From positions 31,513,501-31,577,500 of the forward strand of contig NC_134109.1 in NCBI RefSeq assembly GCF_040939455.1: DNA of 64,000 bases, given 5' to 3'. The stretch is from Microcebus murinus. Taxonomy: Eukaryota; Chordata; Mammalia; Primates; Cheirogaleidae. The notes beneath the pieces are model-generated. The model ran no database searches and was not told the origin of the DNA. It was given only the letters and a program-made list of their open reading frames with translations. Below, piece after piece: positions 12,196 to 24,165 of this stretch. Made by a program: the position numbers and the translations under genes. Position 1 is the stretch's first letter, and the number at the start of each line of letters is the position of its first letter.

Positions 12196-14229
12196 ACAAA
12201 AGTCCAAATTCACTACACAAAGGTGGCTGGGGTGTCAATTTACAAGGTACCAGAGCACAGGTTGTGCCTAAGACAAGCGTTTAAAAGTAGACTGTTCAGA
12301 GTTGCCGCACCAGTTATCAAATTTAGATTCCCTGTCCCCTCACTCCCCTAGCCTCAAAGGTCCAAAATCATTTGGCAAATCCCAGAGAAAATCGAGGTAG
12401 GCACACATACAAATGAGGACCAGGGATCTTTGGCACTCAGCAACAAACACACACCTGTATCTTACAAAGAGACGAAGACTGCATCCAGAGTGCAGAGGTT
12501 TGCACTGCACCAAGGGAAGCCAAGCTAGTCAGCACCTGCACAAGCCTATTACTCAGAATGACAGCTCATCCTGGGTTTCCCCAGCCTCTATGCCTTGTTG
12601 ATGGAAAAGACTTGTCAAATGTGCAGTCAGGGCCCTGAAGAGTCTTGCAGATGCCTCCAGCAGACCTTGCAGAGGAATAACGTTAGTAGCACAATACTTC
12701 CTTCCTCAACCAACTGGGAGCAACTTGGCTTACGGAAAACAGAATCAATGTGCCTCACGTACTCTGTACTCCTCCAAGTGGGTAATGTCCTCTAGGGCTA
12801 GTCCATTTGTACTTGCAGTCCAACCCCTGCAAAAACAAAACCACCCACTCCATAAGGGCACGGAAGCCGCAGTGCAACTGGTTTTGAACTTGGGGACTGC
12901 TGCTTTCTCCTCCAACTCTTCCTGAGTCCCCTCAATCATCCCATCTCAGAAGAATAGAATGAAATAAATGTGAAAACTTCCACTGTGATTTGCTGCAGAT
13001 GTGGGCAGAGCCACTGAAAGCCAAGCCTGTTTTAAGGGCACTCTGTTACTCAGCTGTATCAAAGTGATAACCCGGAATGCTTTTAGCAGTCTACCAGCAG
13101 TTTGAAGCAGAGTATGGGGGCCTCAAGGCTTTCAAGAAAAGGGGGACAAAGTCCTGGTCTTCAAGGGCAGTAACTTGAAATTAAAGTTGAAGACTCAAGG
13201 CTCCAAGCTAAGGTGTCCCTTCTTAGCACCTCCTTTGCTAGAAGGGCCCCAAACCCCTGTGTGGAGGGAGCCTTGGCCTGGCCTGTACCCCAGCCTGGCA
13301 ACAGGCCCCAAAGAAAAACCACTCAATTCCCAGAGCTACAGACACAACATTTCCACAGGCCACACCATGGGTCTGTACCAGGGCACTTGGGAGTTGGGGG
13401 TGGTGGTGGCTGGAAGTGGCAGGCCCAACCCAGGCACAGCAGCTGAAACTGAAACTGTCATTCATTTTGTGACTATTAACAGAACTGGGCAGTACCTCAG
13501 CTTGGCAATAATTTACTCTCCCTATTTCTACTATAAATTAATAGACCCTGAGATAAGTACAACACGTTAATGCTTATGTGTTCCCACTGATACAACCTCT
13601 CTCAAGAAACTATTTTCCCAATTTCCATTTTTCACCAACAGCAACTGCTAGATACATTCTGTTCAAAAGAATATTTTTTGACTGATCCTCTCATTTTATT
13701 TATAATAAAAAGTTTTTACTTATAACTAAATTTCTTATTTAAAATCTTTAAAGGGATATAGGGCACAGAGTAAGGAAATAATGCCCAATATTGGTAAGGG
13801 TTTGAAGAGACAGCACTCTTTTACCATGGATTAGGCATGCGGTGACTACTGTCACCATGACCTGGGCAGTAATCCCTGGCCAATCTCATTCCAAAATGAC
13901 CACTGGAGGCTTGAAACCTGCTGCACATTATGCTTGACCCCACTGGTCGACTTGAAGCAGGGCCTAGTCAAAGCTTTACTCTCAGCATGGTGCCGAAGAG
14001 CTGACCCCACTCAGCCAGCAACAACCTGATGGTCCCAGCTGCTGTGCCCTACCAGGGAGAGCTGCACAGGGCCACTGGCTTCCCTGAGGGACCATCCTCT
14101 CCCAAGACAAAAGCAGCAGCCTTCTACCCGGCCATTCCTCACCTAACAGCACGCCTCCCTTCCACAATCTGTGGACAGAGTCGGGGTTCCTTCCTGCTGC
14201 CCACCTGGAAGTATACTCCAATTCACTCT

Positions 14230-14720
14230 CACAGCCTAATCTTCCCCAAACACATTTTTCCTTATGATGCTTTCTTGTCAGAATCTTCCAAAGGCTGCCA
14301 ATTGCTTTCTACAAATCTAAGTATTTCTTATGGATATGCAGGTCTCTCCACACTTTGGTTTGTTCCATTGTTCCATTTTTCCAACGTCAAGTCCCACTAG
14401 GATGCTGCCCTGGCCTCACTCACCCATGACCATGGCCTCAGCTCAGCCCTCTGGCTCTTCTCAGCTCCTCTTCCTTTCCCTCTCTCTCAATATCCTCTAC
14501 TTTTTCCTCCATCAACTCAAACCCAACCCATGCATCACCTGATCTCAGTGCTCTCTTCCACAAGAAATTTGCTTCCTCTTTGAACTAAAGCTTCCATGTC
14601 TACACAATCCAGCACTTACATACCCTTTTGTTCACCGTTTCTAAATGTAAGTTGGTCCTGCCTCTCCAGTGTACCGTGAGCTCCTCCAAAGACCAGAGTA
14701 CTCACTTTTACTATTTTGGG
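14230..14720 (+). mobile_element. L2 3'-region fossil
   Basis: Pyrimidine-rich text (TTCTTGTCAGAATCTTCC, GGCTCTTCTCAGCTCCTCTTCC, GAGTACTCACTTTTACTATTTTGG) fits the L2 3'UTR in sense orientation, heavily diverged. Reading frames here are chance. Confidence 0.55.
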
Positions 14721-15671
14721 CAAATTTAAGGCACTGGACAAATACCTGACAGAGCCTGTGTCTGGAAGGGCTGATGTGTCTCACAACATGGACAAACGAA
14801 CGCTTGCTTCGCAGGGAATCTCTCCTCCCCACACCCTACTCCTGACCCAGACCTGGCAAACTCCGAGACTTCTGCCTGTAGTCAGCCAGCATTCCAGAAT
14901 CAAAGCATGGAACAAAGAATTTCACAAGGATTTCACAACACCCCCACCCCCCTTTCAGGCTCCAAAGCTCTTCAAGGGTACCCTGTTTAAACAAGAGGTA
15001 CAGTACATTTTTGAGAAATAATGAAGCAACTTCCCATAAGAGGAAAGAAAACATTCCCAAGTACAAAAAAGGCTTGGAAAACAAACAGAACAGCTTCTCC
15101 ACCAGGGCAGAGAGAAACGATATGACATCCAGGCTCTTCATCCTTGGCAAAGCCTGTTATGCAGGGAACAGGAGAGACTGGGCTGTGGAGGGAAATGGGA
15201 GGCAACTTCTTATGGCCAGATGTGGAAATCAGCATAGTTTTCAGAGTTCCAGGCCCAACCAAATGCTTCATCTGCTGCTGCTGCTGCTACTGCCCAAGGT
15301 GCCACTGGGAGTCCACTCCATCACTTTCTCTCCTACATGCCTTAAACAACAAACATGATCCTAAAAAACTGAGTGTAAATGCAATCATATTATAGAGCAC
15401 TTGCTATTTAAAAACAATTGAACAGTAACTCCTTTGGTGGATGGTTAAAATCCTTTTGTAATAACCATACTCTCATTTAAAAAAAAAAATTGGGAGAATT
15501 AATTTTGTATTTTATACATTTGGCTTGGTTTTAAGGATTGTTTTCTCACATATTCCAGAGTGCCTGGGTTTCAGAGAAGACATGGACAAAGTCGGGTAGA
15601 AAGAGAAAATTCCTATCATTCTGTTTATCTAACTATTCCTAATATTTCACTTTTAAAACTACTATAAATCG

Positions 15672-15738
15672 TCACTGCATTCCAGCCTGCGTGACAAGAG
15701 ACTATCTTAAAAAAAAAAAAAAAGAAAGAAAAAGAAAA
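15672..15738 (+). mobile_element. Alu right-end fragment
   Basis: Only the end CACTGCATTCCAGCCTGCGTG and an A-rich tail with AAAG interruptions remain. This could be a free right-arm (FRAM-like) or a truncated Alu. Confidence 0.75.
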
Positions 15739-16889
15739 GCTACTACTAATCAAACACAGCAACATGAATGGTACTCTTCAGGTAAGGAGAAAGAAAATTA
15801 TCACCTGCAAAGGAAACTTCTCAGGTCCAAGTCCATATGAAAACCTGTTTCAATAACATTTAACAGTGTTTATTTAACACAGCACTTCTGATTGTTTGGA
15901 CCCCACTTCCTTGTCATCTGTGAACTTGAGAATTCAAATCCACCTGGCCTGTTTGCATGGTCTGGAAGGCAGGCAGACTGCAACAGGTCCAATCCTAGCT
16001 TCGCCCTAATGAGCCAAGGAAATAATCCCCCACCCCCACCCCATTTTACTGTCTTACTTTCTCCATCTTTATAGTAACCATTCTCAAGAACTAATGAAAG
16101 GGCCATAAACAAGCTGCCAAAGTAAGTCAGCTATTTGGATGCAACAGTAAAGTGAAGAAGGTTCCTGCAATCAGTGTCCTACTGGAGTCCCCTGCAGGGC
16201 CCTCCCCTTCTCTGGCCCACCTCAGCCACTCAGGCCTGTACTCTTTCAAACAGAAGAAGACCCCTTTCTCCATATCCATGTGGATTCCTTATATAAAGCT
16301 CCTTCACAAAATAAAAGTTAATCTGCCTAATTTGCATGTCTAACAGATTTCCAGGTTTTATAAAGTTTTATTTTTCTAGCTGCTGAAGGGGAGATGGGAG
16401 GATAATTGTGGCTAAATGGGAAAAACAGAACACCACCCAGAATTCTTTCCCTGAGCAGAGCCTTTCTGCAAGCAGCACTGATGCACCACTCATGTACCAC
16501 TTTTTAAATATGCCAGATGTCAATTTATTATTTTCCAGAATGAGCAATAAGTGAATTGGTGGTGGGGAAGGGGCAGGACTGGGGATTCGATCAGTCTATG
16601 CTCAGTGCATTCTCTCCCTGCAGGCAAGATACACTGCGGGAGAAGTTATTAGGGTGTCTACATCAGCTCTTAACCACAAAGAAAATCCCCTTTTTTTGTA
16701 GCTACTGAAGAACAAGGCTGCAAAATGACAGGGTCTAACCCTGTAAATAAAAGTTATGGGGAAGGAACTTGTGGGGAAAGGGTGGAGATGTACCAGCCTT
16801 CCCCTAAAAAAGCCACAAGTGAAACAAAGACTAACAGAAATTAACTGAGTGTTCATTTTAACTGGAAACACTGAGGTAGAGGGAAGACT

Positions 16890-17345
16890 AAAGGAATCCT
16901 CCTCTTAGAATTTATACTTGCTAAGTTTTGTGGGGTCTGAGAGACAAAAGGAATCTCCCCCAGCAGACAAATGGGGAACAACATTTGAGTTGAAAGGATC
17001 AGCATAAGCAAAGCTCTGGGGCACATACCATGGCGTACTAGGGGAATAATGTGACGCCTGGTGAGATTCCAGGGCACAGGACTGGACAGGGAAGTGGGCA
17101 GACAGAAAGCTGAAAGTACAGATGAAGGTTATGTTGCTAAGGAGTATGGACTTTACCATAAGTCTTATAGGGAGCCCTGAGTTTGTTCTCTTTTGTTTGA
17201 AGCAGAGGAGTAGCATCATGCCAAGTATGAGATTTTTGAGAGTTACTCTTACAGCAGGATGGAAGACAGATTTGTGGGGAAAGAAGTGAGGAAGACAGTG
17301 GAGACAGGAAAGCCAGTAAGTGTCTAGTGAGAGATGATGAGGCTC
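16890..17345 (+). repeat. Ancient repeat (family not resolved)
   Basis: AAAGCTCTGGGGCACATACC, GGAGTATGGACTTTACCATAAGTC, AAGCAGAGGAGTAGCATCATGCC and CAGTGGAGACAGGAAAGCC track one old repeat consensus in order. Confidence 0.55.
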
Positions 17346-17700
17346 TGGATGTCAGCAGTGTTATTTTTTTCTTGGAGGGGCCACTGTTTATACCCTTCAC
17401 TGCACTTAACCAGCTGGCTGCTGCCTACCCACCTACCCCAGCACAGATACAACCAGGAGTAAAAGCACTGGTGCCCCAAGTGGAGTCTGAAGAAGGTGGC
17501 TACCCTCACCCCTTTCTGCCCCTGCCCCCGAATTCTATAATAAGGATAGAGGAAATGTTCTATTTAGGCTGTATAAGTATTTTTGAGAAAGTATAAAATT
17601 AAAATCTATTCCTAATGGCTAAAGATCCTGGGAAATGGCAAGTGCCACCCATAAAAACATATTCCAAAACTTCCACAAGAAAATATAACAGCCCATCTTT

Positions 17701-18011
<311 letters not shown>

Positions 18012-18095
18012 TGAAATCTGGATAGAAAAGAATTTCTTAAGACAAAACACATTCCAGAAAGGAAAAAATATTACAAAATTGACACTGTAAAGCAG

Positions 18096-18455
18096 CAGTG
18101 GTTCTCAAACTTTTTACACTATTAAAAATTATTGATGACCCTCAAAGACTTTTTGTCCTCAATAATAGTTTTTGTCCTCAATTATTTTCAAATATTATAA
18201 TATTTGAAAATAAAGCCAAATATTTTAAATATTTATAAATTTATTTTAAAAATAACAAGCCATTAATATTTACATTAGTGATCATGACAACACATGCCAT
18301 ATAGCCTCTGTAAACTCAACTATCCATCTGTGAAAGAATGAGTGCAAAAAAGGCAAATAGCATCTTACTATTAATATGAAAATAGTTTCAATCATTTCAA
18401 TCTCCTAAAAGGATCTCAGAGACCCTTGGGAACCATTGCCATAGGCAAAGTTTAA
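18096..18455. mobile_element. hAT-Charlie-like transposon fossil
   Basis: GTGGTTCTCAAACTTTTTACAC opens it and GAGACCCTTGGGAACCATTGC closes it, an inverted pair typical of hAT elements. The interior is A+T-rich. Confidence 0.7.
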
Positions 18456-18479
18456 GTAATCTATAAATTGTGATAAGAT

Positions 18480-19290
18480 AATCAAGAAAATACAAAATTA
18501 AAGCCACAGGGAGATTCCATTTCACGTCCATCAGAATGGCAAAAATGAATACCTAACAATACTAGCTGTTGTAAAGCATGCAGAGAAATAAGAATTTATT
18601 ATATATCACAGTGGTATAAATTGGTATAACTACTTAGGAGAGCTATTTGGCAATCTGTAGAAAGTTGGAGTTGTGCATATCCAACAATCCAGCCACTTGA
18701 CTGCCAGAAAAATTCTCTATACATGCTCAAGACACATGTATTAATACAAGGATGTTCCTTGTAGTGCTATTTGTAACAGTGAAAAACTGGAGTTGCCCAT
18801 AGATCATCAATAAGAAAATGGTTATAAATCTTTTATTATCAATACAATTATATTATGATCATATTATTATTGTAATTATGAATTTTAATTTATAGCTATA
18901 AATTATAATTTATAATTATAAACATAATTATATTATCACAATGGAATATTATACTGTGGGTAAAACAAATGGATTAACATGGCTAAATGTCAAAAGCAAT
19001 GCTGAGTGAAAAAAGGAAGCTGTGGAAGGTTATGCACATTTTAAAACATATAAAACAATATTCTATACTGCTTAGGGATACATATGTAAGTATGTAAAAA
19101 CAGAAACATGGGTGGAAGGATACGCATCAACTTAGGATACTAGTTATCTCTGGAGGAAAAGATCTGAAGCAAATATGGCAAAATATTAATATTAATCTGG
19201 GTGGCAAGTATCCAGGTATGATTATATTAGTCTCTGCATTTTTTTAATGTTTGAAAATTTTCATAAAAAACTGAAAATGGGGTAACAGAT
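18480..19290 (+). mobile_element. Old L1 3' region (L1M-type)
   Basis: GAGATTCCATTTCACGTCCATCAGAATGGC, GGCAATCTGTAGAAAGTTGG, CCAGCCACTTGACTGCCAG and TAATACAAGGATGTTCC are decayed L1 ORF2 3' end and 3'UTR motifs. A 110-bp AT-rich palindromic stretch (about 18830-18945) interrupts it. No usable reading frame remains. Confidence 0.85.
18828..18946. repeat. AT-rich palindromic tract within L1
   Basis: Repeated ATAATTATA/TATAATTTATAATT words could form cruciforms. It interrupts the L1 3' region. Confidence 0.8.
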
Positions 19291-19892
19291 TTAAAAGTGG
19301 CTATTACCAGGAACACTACACATTATGTGTTAATTCTTTGTGCCAACAATATTTTTACAATGCCCCCAAATTAAGCCATATCATTTTTTAACTGGGTATT
19401 TGGTAATCTGGTAACTGTTTTCTAATCTTCATACCACCTTAGGTCCCATTTGGTCCCAAAATACAGACAGAAATCATAAGACTCACCGAGACTGCTAAAT
19501 CATCTGGCAGACCTGTTTCCACCCACCCACCCACCAACTGATCCTGCTCCTGCCCTCAAAACACAGTCATCTAAAAGCTAAGCTACCAAACAGGATCTTT
19601 AAAAATACTCTTAACAGTCAAAGTGACATGAGCAACTCTGAGTAGACCTAGAGCTTTATTTTATAGTGCTCAGCCTCAATGGCCACCCCCACCTGCCTTC
19701 AAGTCCGGCTGGCAGGCAAACAGACCCAGCTGCTGTCTGGGGAAACTTAACTTACATCACTTATTATCCACTCCTCCCATTCCTCCTTGGTTTCACCCTC
19801 CTTGGTTTCTTAGTCCTCAGAGTGGGAACTTGTTAAAACCCAGATCCTTGATTCCTAACGCTTCCTGCAACAGGGAGGGCAGCAGAATGCCT

Positions 19893-20180
19893 TTGGATTA
19901 CAGTGTTTCTCAAAGTGTGCACCACTTCGCCACCTGCCACACAACAACGGGGGCAGCTGGTTGAATAGTTTCTGCCTCTGGAAAGGAACAAATGAAATCT
20001 ATCCCCTTGGGTTCTTCTTTTCAGGGAAAACTGAGGGGATAGGAGACTTTCACATTATTTAAAAAAACTTTTAAAGAATGCAGATTGCTGGGCTATGCCC
20101 CAGATCTACTGAATTGAGTCTTTGTGAACATAGGGTATAGAAATCTAATTTTAAAAGTATAATAAAGTTGGAGAAGCATC
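19893..20180. mobile_element. MER5A-like hAT fragment(s)
   Basis: CAGTGTTTCTCAAAGTGTGC at the left, then GCAGATTGCTGGGCTATGCCCCAG and CAGATCTACTGAATTGAG further right, motifs of MER5A in two orientations. There may be two overlapping fragments or one rearranged copy. Confidence 0.5.
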
Positions 20181-20289
20181 ACCCCACTGGATGTTAGTTG
20201 TCCAAGTCTGATGAAGGCACCAAACCTCACTGCCTTTTCTGCATCCCAGAGTTTGAGGCAGTCAAATACAAACCTAAACTCCACTTTCC

Positions 20290-20560
20290 AGCTTTCCCCT
20301 AGTTTGAATCCTGCCTTCCCACTGGAACCAATTTAAGTCTCAGCTCTTCCAGGAGCCTTTCTAGACAGATGTCAAGGTTAACCCCTTCTTTTTAAAAGCA
20401 TTCAGTACCTGAATCACTGGAAGAGAACTAAGATATACTCTGTCTTATCTTTTCCCCCAATTAGAATGTCAGGCCCTGACTTCCTGGCAGAGGACCCAGT
20501 ACATACATAACAGGTTCTTAACACTGGGTTCTTTGAATTAATAGCAAAGACAAAGGCATG
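20290..20560 (+). mobile_element. L2 3' end
   Basis: CTTCCAGGAGCCTTTCTAGAC, GAATGTCAGGCCCTGACTTCC and CATAACAGGTTCTTAACACTGGG are decayed L2 3'UTR and tail motifs. Confidence 0.6.
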
Positions 20561-21359
20561 AGAAGTCACTGTTAAAGAGAGAACAAAACCATCAAACAAA
20601 CAAAACTGTATAGTATAAAAAATATTTGATTTGCAATGGGGACTCGTGTTGAATCTCAGCTTTGTCCTTTACTGGCTGTGATCAGTTTACTGTGTAGACA
20701 ACAATATAACAAGATATACAAGCAAGTGCCTTATATCTTGTCAACTGCCAACAGTGCTTAACTGTTACAGTTACTGCTACCTGTGATTTCTCTGACATCA
20801 AGAAGTGGTTCTTATTATTTACTCCTCTTTAGCACCAAGAAAGGAAAAGCACAAAAATAGGAGTCAAAACCGTAAAAACCCACGGAGAAAGAAAACCCCA
20901 GAAACTACATTTTGCAAGGTCTGTGTATAGCAACCACCTCGCTGGAACCTCACCTACGTAGGCCTCTGCATTTCCACCAAGGCCAGGAGGAGGTGCTAGG
21001 GACACACTCAGTAGATAGAAGAGTGTCTGACATGCAAGGCCATCTGTAAATGTTGAGTGATGAAAATGAGTAATGAAAAGCTTACACATATACTGCCTGG
21101 GACAAGACAGCATTCTCATGGGGACCCTTTTCCACCTGCCCACTAAGCACAGTTTTACAGGAGCCAGGTGAGCAAAACTGAGGCCCCCAGGTGGGTGTGA
21201 ACTGAACCACAGCAAGAGTTTCAGCTTCTGGAAATACTGTCAAAGCCAGTCATTATAATCATCTTCAAAATGTTCTTCCAGTAAATGAAAAAGCAGAGTG
21301 CAGTATCCAGCTGTCTCAGATTAAAGCAGAGTGGTGAGGGGAAATGAGAAACATAGAGT

Positions 21360-21770
21360 CAGGGTTTCCAATTACTGCTAACAGGAGGGTGTTCAGAAGG
21401 GAGGAAATTAATGCAATCATCAAAAGGCTGGTGATTTTACTTAAAATGAATTAAATCAACCTCAATCTGTCCCTGTTTCAACAGAGACCTCAGGCAAGTC
21501 AGTGCTTGGGCTGCCGGTAAGCTGCCCGGGCTAAATCAGAGGGGCTAAATGACAATTAAAGAAGGCTAGGAAATCTTCCTTTTGCCTTTCAGACAGAGGC
21601 TGGAAAGACAGGGCCAGATAATGTTTCAGAGGCAGGCCGCGCTAATTCTCTCCAAGCCAGGAGTCCTTTAGCTTGCCAATATAAACACCGTTAGGCTCCA
21701 GCGGGAAATAAAGGCTGAAGATGCGGTCAAATACGAACTGAAGAGCAGCAAACTCCCCTAGGACAGTGAA
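21360..21770. promoter_or_regulatory. Putative conserved non-coding block
   Basis: Repeat-free sequence with several ATTA-type cores (CAATTACTG, GGAAATTAATGC, ATGAATTAAATC, GACAATTAAAG) and isolated CpGs (GGCCGCGC, CACCGTTAGG, CAGCGGG). It resembles a developmental enhancer in texture, but conservation could not be tested. Confidence 0.25.
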
Positions 21771-23089
21771 AACATTCACAGCTACCCTAGACAAAGCGGG
21801 CAGAAGAAAGAAGGGGGCTGGAAGAAGACTGGGGTGTTCTGGAAGTACCCCTTACACAGATGGTTTAAGTAGGGTCTTTGATAATCACCTCATGTGCACC
21901 CCAACCCTAGCACACTTAACATACTAGGCCAGCTCTGCCAGAGTGCTGAGGAATAAAAATGAGTACAGAGGAAGAAGAGGGAGGACCGATGGAAGGGGAG
22001 GGCAAAGGAAGACAACTGCACCAAGTTAAGAAGGGAGAATCTGAAGAAAAGAGGAGGTACTCAGGTGCAACCCCCTCTTCCATCCACCCAATAAACGAGT
22101 ACATGGGCCAACCACGAGCCAAGCACTGTGCCAGCCCGGCAGTGAGAATGCCGAACAACAATCCTGACCGCCCCGGAAATTAGAACTGATCACACGGCCT
22201 GGGAAGCCTGGCGGTGGAGTGAGATGTCTGGAGAAAAGGATCAGACGTGACAGGGATGCGCAGTCATTCCTCTATGGAGGCAGGTGTTCCAGAAGCAGCA
22301 CAACTGCAGATGCCAAAGACTCCAAAAAGAAAAGTTATTCTCTTCAATTCCCAAACTTGTCTGTAGTTTCGCTTTTGGCAAGCCAGTCTCTGGATGGGAT
22401 TCTGATCAACGTAAGTTCTCACACACAGAAAAAATAAAAACAAGTAACAAGAAGTTCCTGACCCTGAGGAAGAAGCTGTCAAGGTGGAGCATTAAAGAGC
22501 CAGAGTATCAGAGCTCAAAGGGCACTGGAGAGCCAGTCCAAGCTCATGTCACCCTTGAGCAACGTTAGGTCCCTCTAGTCAGCGCTCATTAGAGGCGGAT
22601 GGCTAGGACCCCTGTTCAGGGTCCTGTTCTTCATGCTACAGAGCCCACACTGAGGAATGGCTTCCAAAAATGCAGGCTTTCAGAGCTCACTACAGCCTAA
22701 GGGGACAGAATAAGAAATGGAGAGGCTCACCAGGTCTGGCTTCTCCCTCTGTAGGGTAGTCTGCAAGGACCAGGCGAGACTATAGAAGATAAGAGATAGA
22801 TCTGCTGGCATCCTCCCTTAATCATTTAACTTTTCTCAGTTTTAAGATTAGGATGGTCCACCTGTAGCATTCTGTTTCTGAACCACCTCTCTCCCCAGTG
22901 GGTTCAAGATCTCTCCACTTGGTCCATCCCCACCTTACCAAAATCTGAAAAGGGTCAGGAAGGTTTGCTCAGCCTAAGAGTAAACTGATGGTTCTCAAAG
23001 TGTGGCATATAGTGGATTAACCAATTAATGTTAACCAGGTGCTTTGAGCAATTCAGAAAAGAGATGCTGGCTGAAAAAAACAGCACTAT

Positions 23090-23170
23090 AATAATCCCTT
23101 GCACTGGAATAAATGTTTGTTGTTTACACAGCACTCTTACACATATTATCTCACTTAATCCTATTTAGAC
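23090..23170 (+). mobile_element. MIR 5' fragment
   Basis: GTTTACACAGCACTCTTACACATATTATCTCACTTAATCC is the first half of MIR; the rest is missing. Confidence 0.75.
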
Positions 23171-23524
23171 GCAATCTTAACTTTCCTGCAAAGCCAGAGT
23201 CTGCCACTACTGGTGACAGATTTTATGAATGCTAGAGAGAAGGGCCAGTTGAACCACAAAGACTCTAAACTGCCTAACAACAAGGTACTGAGAATAAGAG
23301 CACAAACAAAAGATTCCTTTGCTTGAAAGCCACTCTAAAGAAACCTGAACTGTTGTAACTGCTGGAAGTCACAACAGTTCTCTGCACCTCTGAACACATC
23401 AAATCACAGACAGTCCTCACCCCAACTTCTCCAATTACCCCAGCCCAGTGCAAGATGATGAATCCTGCAATATATCCATACAGCCCAGATGCCAGCTGCT
23501 GCTCCACTCTTCTCCCTTCCCCCA

Positions 23525-23736
23525 TCAATAAAGCACCTCCCACGCCCTCCAGCCTCCCCATGGAAATTGTGACGCCAGCGAAGACCCACATGGGACCCTG
23601 CACGGAGCGTAAGACTTGCTGAAACAGGGACCCCTTGTCAGACGTGCCTCCCATGGGTTTGCGGAGCTGGGGCCGATGATCAGGGGACAGAAGTGTGGAC
23701 TCGGAAGCCTGGTGAGCGACTCTCTCCTGGGGCAGG
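23525..23736 (-). other. CpG-retaining block, candidate alternative SUSD6 exon
   Basis: About a dozen CpGs in 200 bp. The minus strand has two close acceptors (CTGCCCTTCCAG at 23737 and CCTGCCCCAG at 23727), and two of its frames stay open for long distances. No family was recognised in either translation. Confidence 0.3.
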
Positions 23737-23939
23737 CTGGAAGGGCAGCCTTTCCTAGCCTATCACTTCCTGTCACCTGGGCACACAGGAGCCATTCTGC
23801 TCATCTCTGATCTTGTCCCACAACTTGTTTCTAAAATTAACATCCTCCTCCAACCCTCTTTACTTCCCTGTTTAGACTCACTCAACCCCTTGATCCATTA
23901 ACTAGTATTTATTTTCCTTTAACCCTTTGATCCTTATGT

Positions 23940-24165
23940 TACTCCAGCAGAGCTTGTTCAGGTCACAGTTTAGACTTCTTTCCCCCAGAAAAGCCTACTG
24001 TGACCATCCCAAACTAGGTCAGGAGCCCCAACCTCTGGCATTCCTGTATAGTGTGATGACTTCCCTGATCACAGCATGCATCACGTGACATTGTTCTATT
24101 TCCAGTAGCTGGCACAGTCTTGGCACTCAGCAGGAGCTCAACAAGTACTTGAGGAATAAATTAGA
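23940..24165 (+). mobile_element. L2 3' end
   Basis: GTGATGACTTCCCTGATCACAG, then AGTAGCTGGCACAGTCTTGGCAC and the tail GAGCTCAACAAGTACTTGAGGAATAAA match the L2 3' terminus. Confidence 0.7.

Larger units (their letters stand above)
8679..14229. other. Mostly unique intronic sequence
   Basis: Holds the ancient repeat at 9.3-9.96 kb and the CpG block at 12.1 kb. A T-rich, ATTA-containing segment at 11.08-11.34 kb looks repeat-free and may be conserved. Nothing else is recognised. Confidence 0.55.
14721..17700. other. Mostly unique intronic sequence
   Basis: Includes a short CTG run (15272-15289), an Alu fragment and an ancient repeat. Otherwise nothing recognised. Confidence 0.55.
20561..23524. 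other. Unique intronic sequence with two CpG-retaining or ATTA-rich blocks
   Basis: The blocks at 21.36-21.77 and 22.08-22.27 kb are described separately. The remainder has no recognisable feature. Confidence 0.55.

Noticed and set aside
12109..12351. Plus-strand 80-codon frame starting MEPAKLLRACRW
   Set aside because: The CpG-rich part is better explained by the minus-strand mini-exon pattern; the plus frame runs on into ordinary intron sequence.
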